The notes: generated by a model from the letters alone, not told the origin. Shown: positions 1 to 10,902, counted from the first letter of the stretch. The stretch is DNA of 64,000 nt from Sporosarcina pasteurii (GCF_041295575.1 NZ_CP160452.1:2232001-2296000), one strand, 5' to 3'. Made by a program: numbers and translations.

Positions 1-682
1 CAACTGCGCCAACCTCTTGTGCAATGACCTTGCCCCCTGCAATATCCCAAGGCGATAGCCGCATTGATACGTATGCACTTAATTTACCAGATGAAACGTA
101 TGCAAGCTCAAGCGCCGCCGAACCATAAGAGCGCGTTCCACGACAATGCTGAATTAAGCCAAGTAGCTTCTCGTGATCAATATAACGATTGGGTGCCACC
201 CACCTTGCATTAATTCCGATGATTGCTTCTTGAATAGAGTCTTCCTCCAATTTAGGCAGTCGCTCATCATTTACATAAGCGCCTTCTCCTTTTTTAGCAG
301 AATATAATTCATCTCTAATCACATCGTAAATATAGCCAAGTATTCCAACGCCGTCTTGATAAATTCCCAATGAAATTGCAAAATTACGTTTTTGGTGTAC
401 AAAATTCATCGTTCCATCGATTGGATCAACTATCCATATCGTTCCATTTAACGAATTAATTTCATCCCCAAACCCTTCTTCGCCCAATATCTTATGGCCT
501 GGAAATGACGTTTGAATTTGTTTAATAAAAAACTGCTCAATCTCTTTGTCGATATTTGTCACTAAATCATTTGCATTTGATTTCGAGTCAATATGTATTT
601 GATCAAAAAATGACAACCTTATCTTATGGCCAGCTTCTTTTATTAAAGATTTTGCATAACGATCAATTAATCCCCAGTCCAA
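1..682 (-). CDS. suhB: inositol monophosphatase family protein (partial, C-terminus off the left edge)
   Basis: Member of the inositol monophosphatase/FBPase metal-dependent phosphatase family, likely hydrolysing inositol-1-phosphate or a related sugar phosphate in the cytosol. About 227 codons are visible. The metal-binding motif WIVDPIDGTMNF lies near residue 85, a GEEG motif lies upstream near residue 70, and the second metal motif SPWDIAGG is close to the window edge. The frame has no ATG near its beginning; I chose TTG at 682 because an in-frame stop lies just upstream and a purine-rich GGGAAGGG stretch precedes it. In B. subtilis this gene (yktC/suhB) lies beside yktA, yktB and ykzI, and the same neighbourhood follows here. 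Identity is secure; the physiological substrate is not. Confidence 0.9.
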   Translation of the reverse strand, partial: MDWGLIDRYAKSLIKEAGHKIRLSFFDQIHIDSKSNANDLVTNIDKEIEQFFIKQIQTSFPGHKILGEEGFGDEINSLNGTIWIVDPIDGTMNFVHQKRNFAISLGIYQDGVGILGYIYDVIRDELYSAKKGEGAYVNDERLPKLEEDSIQEAIIGINARWVAPNRYIDHEKLLGLIQHCRGTRSYGSAALELAYVSSGKLSAYVSMRLSPWDIAGGKVIAQEVGAV

Positions 683-728
683 TTCATTTCAGCCCTTCCC
701 TATTGCTCCTTTTATAAGTATAGCAAAA

Positions 729-783
729 AAGACATTCGTTTACACAGTTCTCAATTTGAGATTGTGCAACCGAATGCCTTTTC
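729..783 (-). terminator. intrinsic terminator between the small ORF and suhB
   Basis: Read on the minus strand, a long imperfect hairpin with arms containing GGCATTCG and CGAATGtC is followed by CTTTTTTG. It would stop transcripts from the small gene at 798-995 before suhB. Confidence 0.7.
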
Positions 784-797
784 TTCTTTCGAAACCA

Positions 798-995
798 TTA
801 CGCGAAACCATTTAACGTTTCTAGCTCACGATGGATTTCAGCTAGCCTTTTTTTACTTTTCTGCTGTTCCATTTCATCATTTTGCTGAATTGCATCGAAC
901 AAAGTCGCCAGCTCATAATCAAGTTCAAGTTGAAGTACTTTCACATATTCTTTCTCAACGTCCGCTTTTCGTATCACATGCACGACCTGTTTCAT
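798..995 (-). CDS. small hypothetical coiled protein, YkzI position
   Basis: A 65-residue, highly charged protein, predicted mostly helical (runs of E/K/L with heptad-like spacing), with no signal peptide or membrane segment. A GTG further upstream (1004) would extend it by three codons, but the Shine-Dalgarno AAGGGG at 1004-1009 overlaps that GTG and sits eight bases before the ATG at 995, so 995 is preferred. It lies just upstream of suhB on the same strand, where B. subtilis has the small gene ykzI; I infer it may be the equivalent from position, not from recalled sequence. No function can be assigned. A strong terminator follows, so it is probably its own transcript. Confidence 0.65.
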   Translation of the reverse strand: MKQVVHVIRKADVEKEYVKVLQLELDYELATLFDAIQQNDEMEQQKSKKRLAEIHRELETLNGFA

Positions 996-1153
996 ATAAA
1001 ACACCCCTTGTAATTTTAATGTGTTTCATTACTCTGTCTATTACCATTAGGATATGCAGTTCAAGGAACATATTCTAGTCTTAAGCCTTGTGAAATTTAT
1101 TATTCCCAAGTTTCTGTTATGATAAACGTAAATTATTTTAAGGAGTTTGAAAC

Positions 1154-1780
1154 ATGAATTCGAATCAATATTATTGGACAGCAGATGATTTCAATTTGTT
1201 CACAATAGAGGGGCTAGAGAACCGAATGGAAGCTTTGCAAACACTCGTACAACCTAAATTTGAATTACTCGGAAGGCGATTTGCAGATCTACTTTCCGCA
1301 CATGGAAGTGGCGAATTTTTCCCACATGTGGCAAAACATGCTCGCCGAACTGTCAATCCGCCCACAGATAGCTGGGTCGCAATTGCACCTTCTAAAAGAG
1401 GTTATAAGGCTTTACCTCATTTTCAAATTGGACTTTGGAAAACGCATCTTTTCATTATCATTGCGGTCATTTATGAAAATCCAGATAAAAAAGGAATCGC
1501 TGAAAGGCTTGAAAAAAACACCAATCAACTTCTAGCTTTACCGGATACATTTATCATTTCCGGTGATCATATGAAACCCGACGCTCAGTGCATCAGCAAA
1601 GAAGTTCTTGAAAAATTATTAACGAGACTTCAAACAATAAAGAAAGCCGAGTTCCTAGTTGGACGTCACTTAACAAAAGAAGTTGCCGTCAAAATGACCG
1701 AAGAACACTTTCTAGATTTTGCCGAGGAAACGATTGACGAACTTCTGCCCATATATGATATCATTGCCGGAAGATTGTAA
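1154..1780 (+). CDS. yktB: YktB-like protein, UPF0637/DUF1054 family
   Basis: A 208-residue soluble protein of the DUF1054 (UPF0637) family; B. subtilis YktB is about the same length. Recognisable family stretches are the central FPHVAKHARRTVNPP region (about residues 55-70) and the SKRGYKALPHFQIGLW block (about 80-95). The start ATG has an AAGGAG Shine-Dalgarno eight bases upstream. It is transcribed divergently from the small suhB-linked gene and convergently toward yktA. The function of the family is unknown. Assignment is from strong resemblance to the family pattern plus synteny. Confidence 0.88.
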   Translation: MNSNQYYWTADDFNLFTIEGLENRMEALQTLVQPKFELLGRRFADLLSAHGSGEFFPHVAKHARRTVNPPTDSWVAIAPSKRGYKALPHFQIGLWKTHLFIIIAVIYENPDKKGIAERLEKNTNQLLALPDTFIISGDHMKPDAQCISKEVLEKLLTRLQTIKKAEFLVGRHLTKEVAVKMTEEHFLDFAEETIDELLPIYDIIAGRL

Positions 1781-1870
1781 ATGACCAGAAATGATTGCTT
1801 ACGGTTAGTGTATGCAATTGCTTAAATTTATACCGATATACAAAGGATTATTTTAAAATAGCTGGATACT

Positions 1871-1911
1871 AATAAAAAAATGTAGACAAAGTCAACGTGG
1901 ACTTTGTCTAC
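1871..1911 (-). terminator. intrinsic terminator after yktA
   Basis: A perfect 12-bp stem (GTAGACAAAGTC / GACTTTGTCTAC, 1882-1911) with a six-base loop is followed on the minus strand by a T run (forward A run 1874-1880). It ends the minus-strand transcript of the UPF0223 gene. Confidence 0.85.
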
Positions 1912-1935
1912 TCATTTGATGTTCTCTATACATTT

Positions 1936-2208
1936 TTAAGTACCTTTGATGATTTTGTCACCTTCGCTATTTTGGGCTTCCCTCACAATCGGATAACTTC
2001 TATAGCCACTCGCTTGCTCAAACTCTCTAAACAACGTTTTTTCTTCTGATTTAGAAGGAACAATTTTCTTAAATTCACGATAAGCTTCCAATACTTCCGA
2101 ACAATTTACGCCATCTTCGTATGCTTGTTCAATGACTGAATAAAAAGAAGTTACCGCGATAATTTCATTTGTTGACCAATCATCACGTAGCGGATAATTA
2201 TAATCCAT
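1936..2208 (-). CDS. yktA: UPF0223 family protein (YktA-like)
   Basis: A 90-residue protein matching the UPF0223 family: an N-terminal YPLRDDWSTNEIIAVTSFY-type block, a central VLEAYREFKKIVPSKSEEK block, and a C-terminal GYRSYP element. It is predicted helical and cytosolic; function is unknown. The ATG at 2208 is preceded by GAGGTGAAG at good spacing. It starts 17 bases after the stop of the upstream nitronate monooxygenase-like gene on the same strand, so the two are probably co-transcribed, and a strong terminator follows. In B. subtilis yktA lies next to yktB, consistent with the present layout. Confidence 0.88.
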   Translation of the reverse strand: MDYNYPLRDDWSTNEIIAVTSFYSVIEQAYEDGVNCSEVLEAYREFKKIVPSKSEEKTLFREFEQASGYRSYPIVREAQNSEGDKIIKGT

Positions 2209-2225
2209 TAAAACTTCACCTCACA

Positions 2226-3188
2226 TTATCCGAAATTCCAATTTCTCCGGATTTCTTCAGCTTCTCTAACCATTCGTTCAAATAATTCTGCAACTGAAGG
2301 AACGTCATGGATGAGTCCTGTTACCTGTCCAGCCCAACCAAAGCCACCTTCCACATCGCCATCATAAATAAACTTACGATTGGCTGCACCACTAATATAA
2401 TCTTTTAATGCTTCATAGTCAGCTTTTTCGCTTTCCAATTGTAAGATTTTATCCGTCCACGGGCCTGCAATTGCACGCGCCGGCGCACCGAGTGTCCGTT
2501 TAATAATCGTCGTATCTGTTTCGTTGCTTGATAATAAAGCATCTATGTACGCTTCCGAGGCATGAACGCACTCTTTTGTCGCTATAAAACGCGTTCCCAT
2601 CTCAATCCCTTCAGCACCTAGCGCATGCGCTGCCATCCAGCCACGACCATCACCTATGCCACCTGAAGCGATTACTGGGATTGACACTGCATCGACTACT
2701 TGAGGCGTCAATACCATCGTTCCAACATCATCACGTCCTAAGTGCCCGCCCCCTTCTTGTCCAACAACCATGACAGCATCCGCACCTAACTCTTCCGCTT
2801 TCATCGCTTGTCGCTTAGCTGCAACAAGCACAAGTGTCTTAACATCCGTGTCTTGAAGCTGTTCAAAAAAAGGTGTAGGATTTCCACCAGTTATCGACAT
2901 CACTTCAACACCTTCTTCTAACGCAACATCAATCATATGTGAATATGGACGCCCACGCTGTCCAATGGCAAAGTTTACCCCAAATGGTTTATCTGTCATC
3001 TTTTTCACTTTTTGAATCTCTTCACGTAGCGCATCCGGAGAGTCCAAACTCATCGCTGTAATTTGCCCCAGTCCTCCTGCGTTTGATACCGCTGCGCACA
3101 GATCAGCATAAGCTAAATAAGCTAAACCACCTTGAATAATTGGATATTTAATCCCTAACCTTTCTGTTACCCTTGTTTTCCATTCCAT
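2226..3188 (-). CDS. nitronate monooxygenase / FabK-type FMN oxidoreductase
   Basis: A 320-residue FMN-binding TIM-barrel protein of the 2-nitropropane dioxygenase family, which includes nitronate monooxygenases (nitronate to carbonyl plus nitrite) and enoyl-ACP reductase II (FabK). Family signatures are the N-terminal YPIIQGGLA, GGLGQITA, GGHLGRDDVGTM and the phosphate-binding IPVIASGGIGDGRG followed by GAEGIEMGTRF. An upstream in-frame start at 3224 is possible, but GGAGGTG lies 8-10 bases before the ATG at 3188, which also agrees with usual family starts. It is followed after 17 bases by yktA. Motifs alone do not separate a nitronate monooxygenase from a FabK-like enzyme; I favour the former because no fatty-acid genes are nearby. 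Confidence 0.85.
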   Translation of the reverse strand: MEWKTRVTERLGIKYPIIQGGLAYLAYADLCAAVSNAGGLGQITAMSLDSPDALREEIQKVKKMTDKPFGVNFAIGQRGRPYSHMIDVALEEGVEVMSITGGNPTPFFEQLQDTDVKTLVLVAAKRQAMKAEELGADAVMVVGQEGGGHLGRDDVGTMVLTPQVVDAVSIPVIASGGIGDGRGWMAAHALGAEGIEMGTRFIATKECVHASEAYIDALLSSNETDTTIIKRTLGAPARAIAGPWTDKILQLESEKADYEALKDYISGAANRKFIYDGDVEGGFGWAGQVTGLIHDVPSVAELFERMVREAEEIRRNWNFG

Positions 3189-3311
3189 TTTAGAATGCAC
3201 CTCCACACAATACTCATTCGCCATGAATTAATAAAATCCTCTTAAAATGGTTGAATAATTCAATTTGGCCTTATCCAACATTTGTCTCGATTTATGAATT
3301 CATTCATGTGT

Positions 3312-4130
3312 TCACTCAACACCTTGAATCGTTTCTGGGTCAATAAAGCCATAGCCTTTTGCACGTAATCCTTCAACAATTTCCTTTAATGCTGCAGCCG
3401 TCCATTCCCGGTCATGCATTAATAGATTGGCCCCATCATGCGCAGAATTCACCATAATATCCGCCAACGCTTCCTCGTCCATATACTGCTTTTCCCAATC
3501 ATAACCGTACGTCCAGTTCATTAACAACATGCCATCGTCCGCAACAATTTCTTTACTATATTCGGTATTTTGCCCAAATGGAGCGCGGAAAAACTTTGGA
3601 CGTTCACCAATGACTTCCTCCACTACATCGCTTACAGAAACAATCTCTTCTTTTTGCTCAGCTTCAGATAATTGCTGTAAGCTCGCATGTGTTTTTGTGT
3701 GATTTCCAATCGTAAATCCCATTTCATAAATTTCTTTTAAAACCGCCTTTTCCTCATCAGTATTAAGATAATGTCCATTTACGAAAAAAATTGCTGGTGC
3801 ATCCAGTTCTTTTAAAGCTTTTGCCATATCAAGTGCATATTTATCCGGTGCATCATCAATTGTAAGTAATACCGCTTTGGGATTCGCATCATCAATCGGT
3901 TGGAATCCCCAACTTGCATCTAGCAAATAAAGCGATTCTTTTATTTCTTCCCCTTCTACATATGATGCTTCTTCTAGCGTTTTATTTCCCTCATCTTCAC
4001 TTACTTGTTCTTCTGCTACTGTCGTACGTTCACGTTCACTTTCACCTTCTAACTCTTCCTTGTTTTCTTGTGTACAGGCTGCCAATAATAAAATAAGAAC
4101 TGCAAGTATGTAGATAAAACGTTTCCTCAT
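3312..4130 (-). CDS. polysaccharide deacetylase lipoprotein (NodB domain)
   Basis: A 272-residue predicted lipoprotein: N-terminal signal peptide with lipobox LLAAC near residue 20, then an acidic linker rich in E, then a NodB/CE4 deacetylase domain. Visible CE4 motifs are TIDDAPD (usually TFDDGP), GNHTKTH with the two zinc-ligand histidines, RAPFG (usually RxPYG) and the C-terminal LLMHD. It likely acts on cell-surface glycans outside the membrane. The longer start at 4148 is a TTG whose first codons are the Shine-Dalgarno (AAAGGGTGG) of the ATG at 4130, so 4130 is used. The alanine in TIDDAPD is a departure from the usual glycine, but the aspartates are kept. Confidence 0.87.
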   Translation of the reverse strand: MRKRFIYILAVLILLLAACTQENKEELEGESERERTTVAEEQVSEDEGNKTLEEASYVEGEEIKESLYLLDASWGFQPIDDANPKAVLLTIDDAPDKYALDMAKALKELDAPAIFFVNGHYLNTDEEKAVLKEIYEMGFTIGNHTKTHASLQQLSEAEQKEEIVSVSDVVEEVIGERPKFFRAPFGQNTEYSKEIVADDGMLLMNWTYGYDWEKQYMDEEALADIMVNSAHDGANLLMHDREWTAAALKEIVEGLRAKGYGFIDPETIQGVE

Positions 4131-4280
4131 TGCTAACCACCCTTTCAATCCGTCATTTTAACATAGAATGTAATGATATATACCCGCTATTTGATTCATT
4201 AAAATCTTTTCTGCTATAAAAACAACTATTCTATACACCATAATGAATAGATACTATGAATATAAAAACATGCTAATCTA

Positions 4281-4310
4281 AAAAAAGCCTACAAGGATAT
4301 CCTTGTAGGC
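4281..4310 (-). terminator. terminator of the pdh operon
   Basis: A perfect palindromic stem GCCTACAAGGAT/ATCCTTGTAGGC (4287-4310) is followed on the minus strand by six T (forward AAAAAA 4281-4286), 17 bases after the pdhD stop. Confidence 0.85.
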
Positions 4311-4326
4311 CAATTATTGCTTTTTA

Positions 4327-5733
4327 TTACATCATATGGATTGGTTTACCAAGAGCAACTTCTGCTGCTTCCATCGTAATTTCACCTAATGTTGGATGAG
4401 CGTGGATTGTCATCGCAATGTCTTCAAGCGTCATGCCCGCTTCGATTGCAAGACCGAGTTCAGAAATCATATCTGACGCGTTCTCTCCAACGATTTGAGC
4501 ACCTAATAGAAGCCCATCTTCTTTACGCGCAACAAGTTTCACAAAGCCATCTGTTGAATCAAGTGCAATTGCACGTCCGTTTGCTGCATACGGGAAACGA
4601 CCTGCAGTGACTTCATATCCTTCGTCTTTTGCTTGTTGTTCACTCAAGCCAACTGTTGCAAGTTCAGGTTCTGTGAAGCACACCGCTGGAATTGCCATGT
4701 AATCTACTTCAGACTTTTCGCCTGAAATCGCTTCCGCAGCAATTTTAGCTTCGTATGATGCTTTATGTGCTAGTTGTGGACCTGCTACAATATCACCAAT
4801 TGCATAGATTGATCCAACATTCGTGCGGCATTGCTTATCTACTTCAACAAGTCCGCGATCATCCATTTTCACGCCAACCTGCTCAAGTCCAAGTTCATCT
4901 GTGTTCGGACGACGGCCAACAGTGACAAGTACGTAGTCTGCTTCAACCTTTTTCTCTTCTCCGCCCACTTCGTATGTAACTGTAACGCCATTCTCTGTTT
5001 CTTCTACACCTTTAGCAGATGCTTTTGTAACAATTTCTACGCCTTTTTTCTTCAAGCCACGTTTAACTAATTGTGTCATTTGTTTTTCGAAGCCTGCTAA
5101 TATGTCTTTTGCACCTTCAATAATTGTTACTTCTGATCCTAGATTTGCATAAGAAGACCCTAGCTCAGTACCGATGTAACCACCGCCAATCACAACGAGC
5201 TTACCCGGTAATTCCGTAAGAGCTAAAGCGCCTGTCGAGCTAAGAACTCTCTTAGAAAACTTAAAGCTTGGAATTTCGACTGGACGTGCCCCAGTTGCTA
5301 CGATTGCATTTTTAAATTTATATGTTTGTGCGGACTTTTCATCCATGACGCGTACAGTGTTCTCATCAACAAAGTAAGCTTCACCATTTACGATGTCCAC
5401 TTTATTTCCTTTTAGCAATCCCTCAACGCCGCCTGTTAGTCTCGATACAACACCATCTTTAAATTCTTGCGCTTTCGTGAAGTCTAGCTTTACATCTGAT
5501 GCCGTAATCCCCATTGCGTCTGATTCCTTCGCACTTACAAAACGTTGCCCTACAGAAATTAACGCTTTAGATGGGATACAACCGACGTTTAAACAAACGC
5601 CTCCAAGCTTGTCCTTTTCAACAATTGTTACTTTTTGGCCCAGTTGTGCCGCGCGAATTGCCGCGACATAACCTCCTGGACCTGAACCGATAACGAGCGT
5701 GTCAACTTCAACTGGAAAATCTCCTACAACCAT
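4327..5733 (-). CDS. pdhD: dihydrolipoamide dehydrogenase, E3 of pyruvate dehydrogenase
   Basis: A 468-residue flavoprotein that reoxidises dihydrolipoamide on E2 and passes electrons to NAD+. The FAD-binding [15 protein letters not shown] is near residue 17, the redox-active disulfide [13 protein letters not shown] near 45, an NAD-binding [10 protein letters not shown] near 180, the second FAD site YAIGDI near 310, and the C-terminal catalytic HAHPTLGE near 448. Length and motifs are standard. The ATG is preceded by GGAGG that overlaps the end of pdhC; the gap is only three bases, so translation is coupled. It is the last gene of pdhABCD and is followed by a strong terminator. E3 may also serve other 2-oxoacid dehydrogenases. 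Confidence 0.97.
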   Translation of the reverse strand: MVVGDFPVEVDTLVIGSGPGGYVAAIRAAQLGQKVTIVEKDKLGGVCLNVGCIPSKALISVGQRFVSAKESDAMGITASDVKLDFTKAQEFKDGVVSRLTGGVEGLLKGNKVDIVNGEAYFVDENTVRVMDEKSAQTYKFKNAIVATGARPVEIPSFKFSKRVLSSTGALALTELPGKLVVIGGGYIGTELGSSYANLGSEVTIIEGAKDILAGFEKQMTQLVKRGLKKKGVEIVTKASAKGVEETENGVTVTYEVGGEEKKVEADYVLVTVGRRPNTDELGLEQVGVKMDDRGLVEVDKQCRTNVGSIYAIGDIVAGPQLAHKASYEAKIAAEAISGEKSEVDYMAIPAVCFTEPELATVGLSEQQAKDEGYEVTAGRFPYAANGRAIALDSTDGFVKLVARKEDGLLLGAQIVGENASDMISELGLAIEAGMTLEDIAMTIHAHPTLGEITMEAAEVALGKPIHMM

Positions 5734-5736
5734 TTT

Positions 5737-7071
5737 TTACGCCTCCATTAATAATAGTTCTGGATTGTTTAGCAATCTCTTAATGTGGTTCAGTGCGTGT
5801 TGTGCTGTAGCTCCATCCATCATTCTGTGGTCGAAAACGAGTGATAGCGCAAGCATCGGCGCTGCAACGATCTCACCATCTTTAACAACTGGCTTTTCAG
5901 CAATTCGTCCAATACCAAGGATTGCTACTTCAGGGTGATTAATAATCGGTGTAAACCATTGTCCGCCTGCAGAACCAATATTGGTAATCGAACATGATGC
6001 TCCACTCATTTCAGCTAATGACAACTTACCGTCACGTGCCTTCACTGCAAGTTCGCTAATCTCCTTGGAAATTGCAAAGATCGATTTACGATCTGCATGT
6101 TTAATGACAGGTACGAGAAGTCCGCGGTCCGTATCTGCTGCAATTCCGATATTGTAATAATGTTTTTGAATGACTTCCTCAGTTGCATCGTCATAAGATG
6201 TATTAAGCTCCGGGAATTCACGCAAAGTACTTACGAGCGCCTTAACAACATATGGCAAGTACGTAAGCTTAATATCCTTCTCTGCCGCGATGCCTTTGAA
6301 TTTATTGCGGTGTGCAACAAGTTCAGTAACATCTACTTCATCTAATAATGTAACATGTGGAGCCGTATGTTTCGAGTTTACCATCGCTTTTGCGATAACT
6401 TTTCTGATGCTAGAGATTTTTTCACGTGTTTCTGGGAACTCACCTTCATATGAAACTGGTTGTTGTTCAGCCGTTGCTGTTGCTGGCTTTTCAGCCGACT
6501 GCGCGGTTGTTGGTTCAACAGAAGTTTGACCTCCGCTCATGAATGACTCAATATCTTCTTTAAGCACTCGACCATTTTTTCCTGTACCTGCAACTTGACG
6601 AATATCTACGTCATTTTCACGTGCAAATTTACGAATAGATGGCATTGCAATCACACGACGATTCGGATCAACATCAATATGTTGTGTAACCGATGCTGAC
6701 GCTGGTGTTTGGCCAGCTGCTTTCACTTCTTCTTTATCAACTTCCGGAACTGTTTCAGTTGTAGCTTCAACTTGCTCCACTGTTTCAGCAGTATCTTCTT
6801 CATCCCCACCTTTTTCAATTAGATGCTCATATCCTGGCGCATCAATTTGAATTAATGGATCACCGACTACAGATACCGTCCCTTCATCTACCAGAAGCTT
6901 CTCAACTGTTCCAGCAACCGGAGAAGGAATTTCAACTACAGCTTTGTCGTTTTGAATTTCGCACAGTATATCATCTTCATCAAGCTTCTGACCTTCTTCT
7001 ACATGCCACTTTACAACTTCACCTTCATGGATACCCTCTCCAATGTCAGGTAAACGGAATACATATGCCAC
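5737..7071 (-). CDS. pdhC: dihydrolipoyllysine acetyltransferase, E2 of pyruvate dehydrogenase
   Basis: A 444-residue E2 core of the pyruvate dehydrogenase complex; it transfers acetyl from lipoamide to CoA. Domains in order: one lipoyl domain (about 1-80, lipoyl-lysine in [12 protein letters not shown]), an acidic and A/P/T-rich linker, a peripheral subunit-binding domain (about 130-170), a second linker, and the catalytic acyltransferase domain ending with [10 protein letters not shown], which holds the active-site His and Asp. A GTG at 7080 opens the frame, but GGAAGGGTGA covers it; the GTG at 7071 gives [13 protein letters not shown], matching the usual E2 N-terminus, so I use 7071. It lies 48 bases after pdhB and three bases before pdhD. 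Confidence 0.96.
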   Translation of the reverse strand: MAYVFRLPDIGEGIHEGEVVKWHVEEGQKLDEDDILCEIQNDKAVVEIPSPVAGTVEKLLVDEGTVSVVGDPLIQIDAPGYEHLIEKGGDEEDTAETVEQVEATTETVPEVDKEEVKAAGQTPASASVTQHIDVDPNRRVIAMPSIRKFARENDVDIRQVAGTGKNGRVLKEDIESFMSGGQTSVEPTTAQSAEKPATATAEQQPVSYEGEFPETREKISSIRKVIAKAMVNSKHTAPHVTLLDEVDVTELVAHRNKFKGIAAEKDIKLTYLPYVVKALVSTLREFPELNTSYDDATEEVIQKHYYNIGIAADTDRGLLVPVIKHADRKSIFAISKEISELAVKARDGKLSLAEMSGASCSITNIGSAGGQWFTPIINHPEVAILGIGRIAEKPVVKDGEIVAAPMLALSLVFDHRMMDGATAQHALNHIKRLLNNPELLLMEA

Positions 7072-7119
7072 ATGATTCACCCTTCCTATTTTTCTTATAT
7101 CTTTCTTAAAGTAGATTCA

Positions 7120-8097
7120 TTAAAATGTTAATACTTTCTTCGCAGTTTCCGCAATATCCTTCGCATCTGGTAACCAAGCATTCTCACCCTGTGCATACGG
7201 ATAAATTGTATCCGGCGCGGCTACTCGTAGAACTGGAGCTTCAAGACTTAAAATTGCACGTTCCGTAATTTCTGAGACTACGTTTGCTGCAATACCTGCT
7301 TGTTTCTGTGCTTCCTGAACTACAATCGCACGGTTTGTCTTTTCAACGGATGCAATAATCGTTTCAATATCAAGCGGCTGTACTGTACGCAGGTCAATTA
7401 CTTCAACAGAATGGCCTTCTTTTTCTAATGCTTCAGCTGCTTTCAAGCTCTCGTGCACCATCGCACCATATGTGATAATAGATAAGTCTGTCCCTTCACG
7501 CTTTACATCTGCTTTCCCAAGTGGGATTGTGTACGCCTCTTCAGGTACTTCCTCTCTAAACGAACGGTATAACTTCATATGTTCAAGATAAACCACAGGA
7601 TTTTCATCTCGAATGGCCGAAATGAGAAGCCCTTTTGCATCGTATGGCGTTGATGGAATCACAACTGTAATTCCTGGTTGTTGAGCCATTAAACCTTCGA
7701 GACTATCCGCGTGCATTTCAGGCGTTGCAACACCGCCGCCGAACGGGGAACGTATCGTTACTGGACCATTAAAACGTCCACCACTTCTAAATTGCATACG
7801 TGCAAGTTGTCCACTAATTGAGTCCATTACTTCGAAAACAAAACCGAAGAATTGAATTTCCATAACTGGACGATAACCCGTTAATGATAAACCAATTGCA
7901 AGTCCACCAATACCAGACTCTCCTAGAGGTGTATCGAATACACGGTCTTCTCCAAATTCCTTTTGCAGACCTTCAGTCGCTCTGAAAACACCACCGTTAT
8001 TACCAACGTCTTCACCGAAGACGAGAACGTTTTCATCATTTTTTAACTCGGTTTTCATCGCATCGTTAATTGCTTGAATCATCGTCATTTGTGCCAT
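7120..8097 (-). CDS. pdhB: pyruvate dehydrogenase E1 beta subunit
   Basis: A 325-residue beta subunit of the thiamine-diphosphate-dependent E1 decarboxylase; B. subtilis PdhB has the same length. Conserved stretches: [17 protein letters not shown] near residue 25, [16 protein letters not shown] near 55, the potassium-site region [15 protein letters not shown] near 115, and a transketolase C-terminal domain with [11 protein letters not shown] near 235. It starts three bases after pdhA ends, consistent with equal expression of the alpha2beta2 subunits. Acts in the cytosol, linking glycolysis to the TCA cycle. Confidence 0.97.
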   Translation of the reverse strand: MAQMTMIQAINDAMKTELKNDENVLVFGEDVGNNGGVFRATEGLQKEFGEDRVFDTPLGESGIGGLAIGLSLTGYRPVMEIQFFGFVFEVMDSISGQLARMQFRSGGRFNGPVTIRSPFGGGVATPEMHADSLEGLMAQQPGITVVIPSTPYDAKGLLISAIRDENPVVYLEHMKLYRSFREEVPEEAYTIPLGKADVKREGTDLSIITYGAMVHESLKAAEALEKEGHSVEVIDLRTVQPLDIETIIASVEKTNRAIVVQEAQKQAGIAANVVSEITERAILSLEAPVLRVAAPDTIYPYAQGENAWLPDAKDIAETAKKVLTF

Positions 8098-8100
8098 CGG

Positions 8101-9243
<1,143 letters not shown>

Positions 9244-9288
9244 TTATGAATGAATCACATTATAATTAGTACAACTTACTCATCTTCA

Positions 9289-9317
9289 AGTATACTTAAC
9301 TTTCTATACTCGGTCAA
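9289..9317 (-). promoter_or_regulatory. sigma-A promoter of pdhABCD
   Basis: On the minus strand TTGACC (9317-9312), a 17-base spacer and TATACT (9294-9289) lie about 75 bases before pdhA. This gives a leader of about 65 nt. A weaker alternative -10 TATAAT lies at 9264-9259 without a good -35. Confidence 0.75.
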
Positions 9318-9441
9318 ACTATTGCAACCACTAACTTCTATCATATTGAAAGTTTTCTAAATTGACATTTTACATCACTCTGTTTTAATACAATAAAGAG
9401 TCTGTACTACATCAGAAAGCTTACTAATTAGTTTTTTGCGT

Positions 9442-9479
9442 AAAAAAAACGAGTACGTCTTTACTACCGTACCCGTTTT
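9442..9479 (-). terminator. terminator of ykyA
   Basis: Minus-strand hairpin with arms ACGGGTACG and CGTACTCGT followed by eight T (forward A run 9442-9449), just after the ykyA stop at 9488. It insulates ykyA from the pdh promoter. Confidence 0.85.
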
Positions 9480-9487
9480 CTCTAAAC

Positions 9488-10135
9488 TTATTTACTATTG
9501 TTCTTCTTGAAATAATCAAACGTCTCATCTTTGATTTCATTTAAACTGTTTGTTGCCTCGTTAAATTCTTTTATCGCTGTCGTTACTTCATCATTTTGTG
9601 CATTCAACTCTTCAACTTGTTTTTCGAGTTTTGTTAGATCTATGTCTTCTACAAGAAGCATTTCATATAATTCTCCTTGTAACTTTGTTAATTCCTCATA
9701 CTGATTCACAAATATTGTATGAGTTTGATAGCGGTCATTAATCGCATTTTTCAACTTCACGACTTCCGCTTTTGTATCCCCTTCTGCTTCCTTCTCGATT
9801 TTTTCGATATCAGATACTAATTTCTTTGCATTTTCCATTGATTTTGTTTCTTCTTCAATATGTATTGTTCGTTTTTCAAGTAATTCTTTCATGTCCGCGA
9901 TATTGTCTTTTAGTTGTTCATGTTCCTCTTGTGATAGCTCCATCGTTTTATTAAAAAGATTTTGTTCAGTTTGTTCGATTTCAGTTAAGTCTTTTTGACC
10001 GTCTCGGTATGTTTTTTCAGCTTCATGCATTTCCGATAACACCTTCGATAGGTCCTCTTCGATTGTTGAACCAAATGTACAACCTGATAATATAATCACA
10101 CAACTTAAAACAAGCATAAGCATGTATTTCTTCAA
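9488..10135 (-). CDS. ykyA: YkyA-like putative lipoprotein
   Basis: A 215-residue lipoprotein with signal peptide and lipobox ILSGC at about residue 19, followed by an almost entirely helical, heptad-rich region dominated by E, K and L (coiled coil, about 25-205). B. subtilis has ykyA in the same place, immediately upstream of pdhA on the same strand, and this matches the Pfam YkyA family in length and architecture. It likely sits on the outer face of the membrane; the biochemical role is unknown. It has its own terminator before pdhA and is divergent from def. Confidence 0.87.
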   Translation of the reverse strand: MKKYMLMLVLSCVIILSGCTFGSTIEEDLSKVLSEMHEAEKTYRDGQKDLTEIEQTEQNLFNKTMELSQEEHEQLKDNIADMKELLEKRTIHIEEETKSMENAKKLVSDIEKIEKEAEGDTKAEVVKLKNAINDRYQTHTIFVNQYEELTKLQGELYEMLLVEDIDLTKLEKQVEELNAQNDEVTTAIKEFNEATNSLNEIKDETFDYFKKNNSK

Positions 10136-10205
10136 ATAATATCCCTCCGATTTCTTTTGAATTATAGTCGTTAATTTAAATTAATTCAAGTACACAATGA
10201 AATCC

Positions 10206-10234
10206 TTTCAAGGTTTTTCCCATTCGATTATACT
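10206..10234 (+). promoter_or_regulatory. candidate promoter of def
   Basis: TTTCAA, a 17-base spacer and TATACT, placing the transcription start about 30 bases before the def start codon. The -35 is weak. Confidence 0.4.
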
Positions 10235-10270
10235 ATGTATATAACTAAAAGGCTGAAAGGAAGTTTAAAC

Positions 10271-10828
10271 ATGATTTTAATGAAAGACATCGTCCGCGAA
10301 GGACATCCTGCGTTACGGAAACGAGCAGAGGAAATGATACTCCCGCTCACTGAACAAGATAAAAAATTGGGAAAGGATATGCTTGAGTTCTTAAAAAACA
10401 GCCAAGATCCGGAACTATCGGAGAAGTATCAGCTACGTCCTGGCATCGGACTTGCAGCACCACAAGTAAATGCATCCGTCCGAATGTTTGCACTACACAT
10501 TACAGAAGTAAAGGGTGAACCACTTAGCTTCGTTGCAGTAAATCCAAAAATCGTAAGTCATTCCGTTGAACAAACATATTTAACTTCAGGCGAAGGTTGC
10601 CTTTCCGTAGATAGAAACGTAGACGGATTTGTTCCACGGTATGCACGTATCACAATTAAAGCATTTGACTTAGATGGCAAAGAATTCAAGAAAAGACTAA
10701 AAGGGCTAGCGGCAATTGCATTTCAACACGAGCTTGACCATTTGGATGGTATTATGTTTTACGACCATATTGATCGTGATCATCCTTTTAAAGAAATACC
10801 CAATGCAACCCCTTTCGAACGAGATTAA
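10271..10828 (+). CDS. def: peptide deformylase (PDF1/YkrB type)
   Basis: A 185-residue metalloenzyme that removes the formyl group from the N-terminal methionine of nascent proteins. The three signature motifs are present: GIGLAAPQ (near residue 58), EGCLS with the metal-ligand cysteine (near 110), and QHELDHLDG with two histidine ligands and the catalytic glutamate (near 155). It closely resembles B. subtilis YkrB, including the shared NPKIVSHSVE and YDHID segments. The frame opens at 10235, but AAAGGAAG lies seven bases before the ATG at 10271 and homologues begin there. In B. subtilis it likewise lies close to rpoY-rnjA. Confidence 0.96.
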   Translation: MILMKDIVREGHPALRKRAEEMILPLTEQDKKLGKDMLEFLKNSQDPELSEKYQLRPGIGLAAPQVNASVRMFALHITEVKGEPLSFVAVNPKIVSHSVEQTYLTSGEGCLSVDRNVDGFVPRYARITIKAFDLDGKEFKKRLKGLAAIAFQHELDHLDGIMFYDHIDRDHPFKEIPNATPFERD

Positions 10829-10873
10829 TAAGATAAGCGCGCAAGCTACTCTTCGCTGAACACCTCTCACCAC

Positions 10874-10902
10874 TTGACAGAAAGTTCTGAATAAGCTATA
10901 AT
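10874..10902 (+). promoter_or_regulatory. consensus sigma-A promoter of the 25-codon peptide gene
   Basis: Perfect TTGACA (10874-10879), a 17-base spacer and a perfect TATAAT (10897-10902). The predicted start of transcription (about 10909) is immediately before the AAGGAG Shine-Dalgarno, so the leader is almost nothing but the ribosome-binding site. Confidence 0.85.

Noticed and set aside
764..1078. 104-codon plus-strand frame overlapping the YkzI-like gene
   Set aside because: Antisense shadow: no ribosome-binding site, and the minus-strand frame has one and a terminator.
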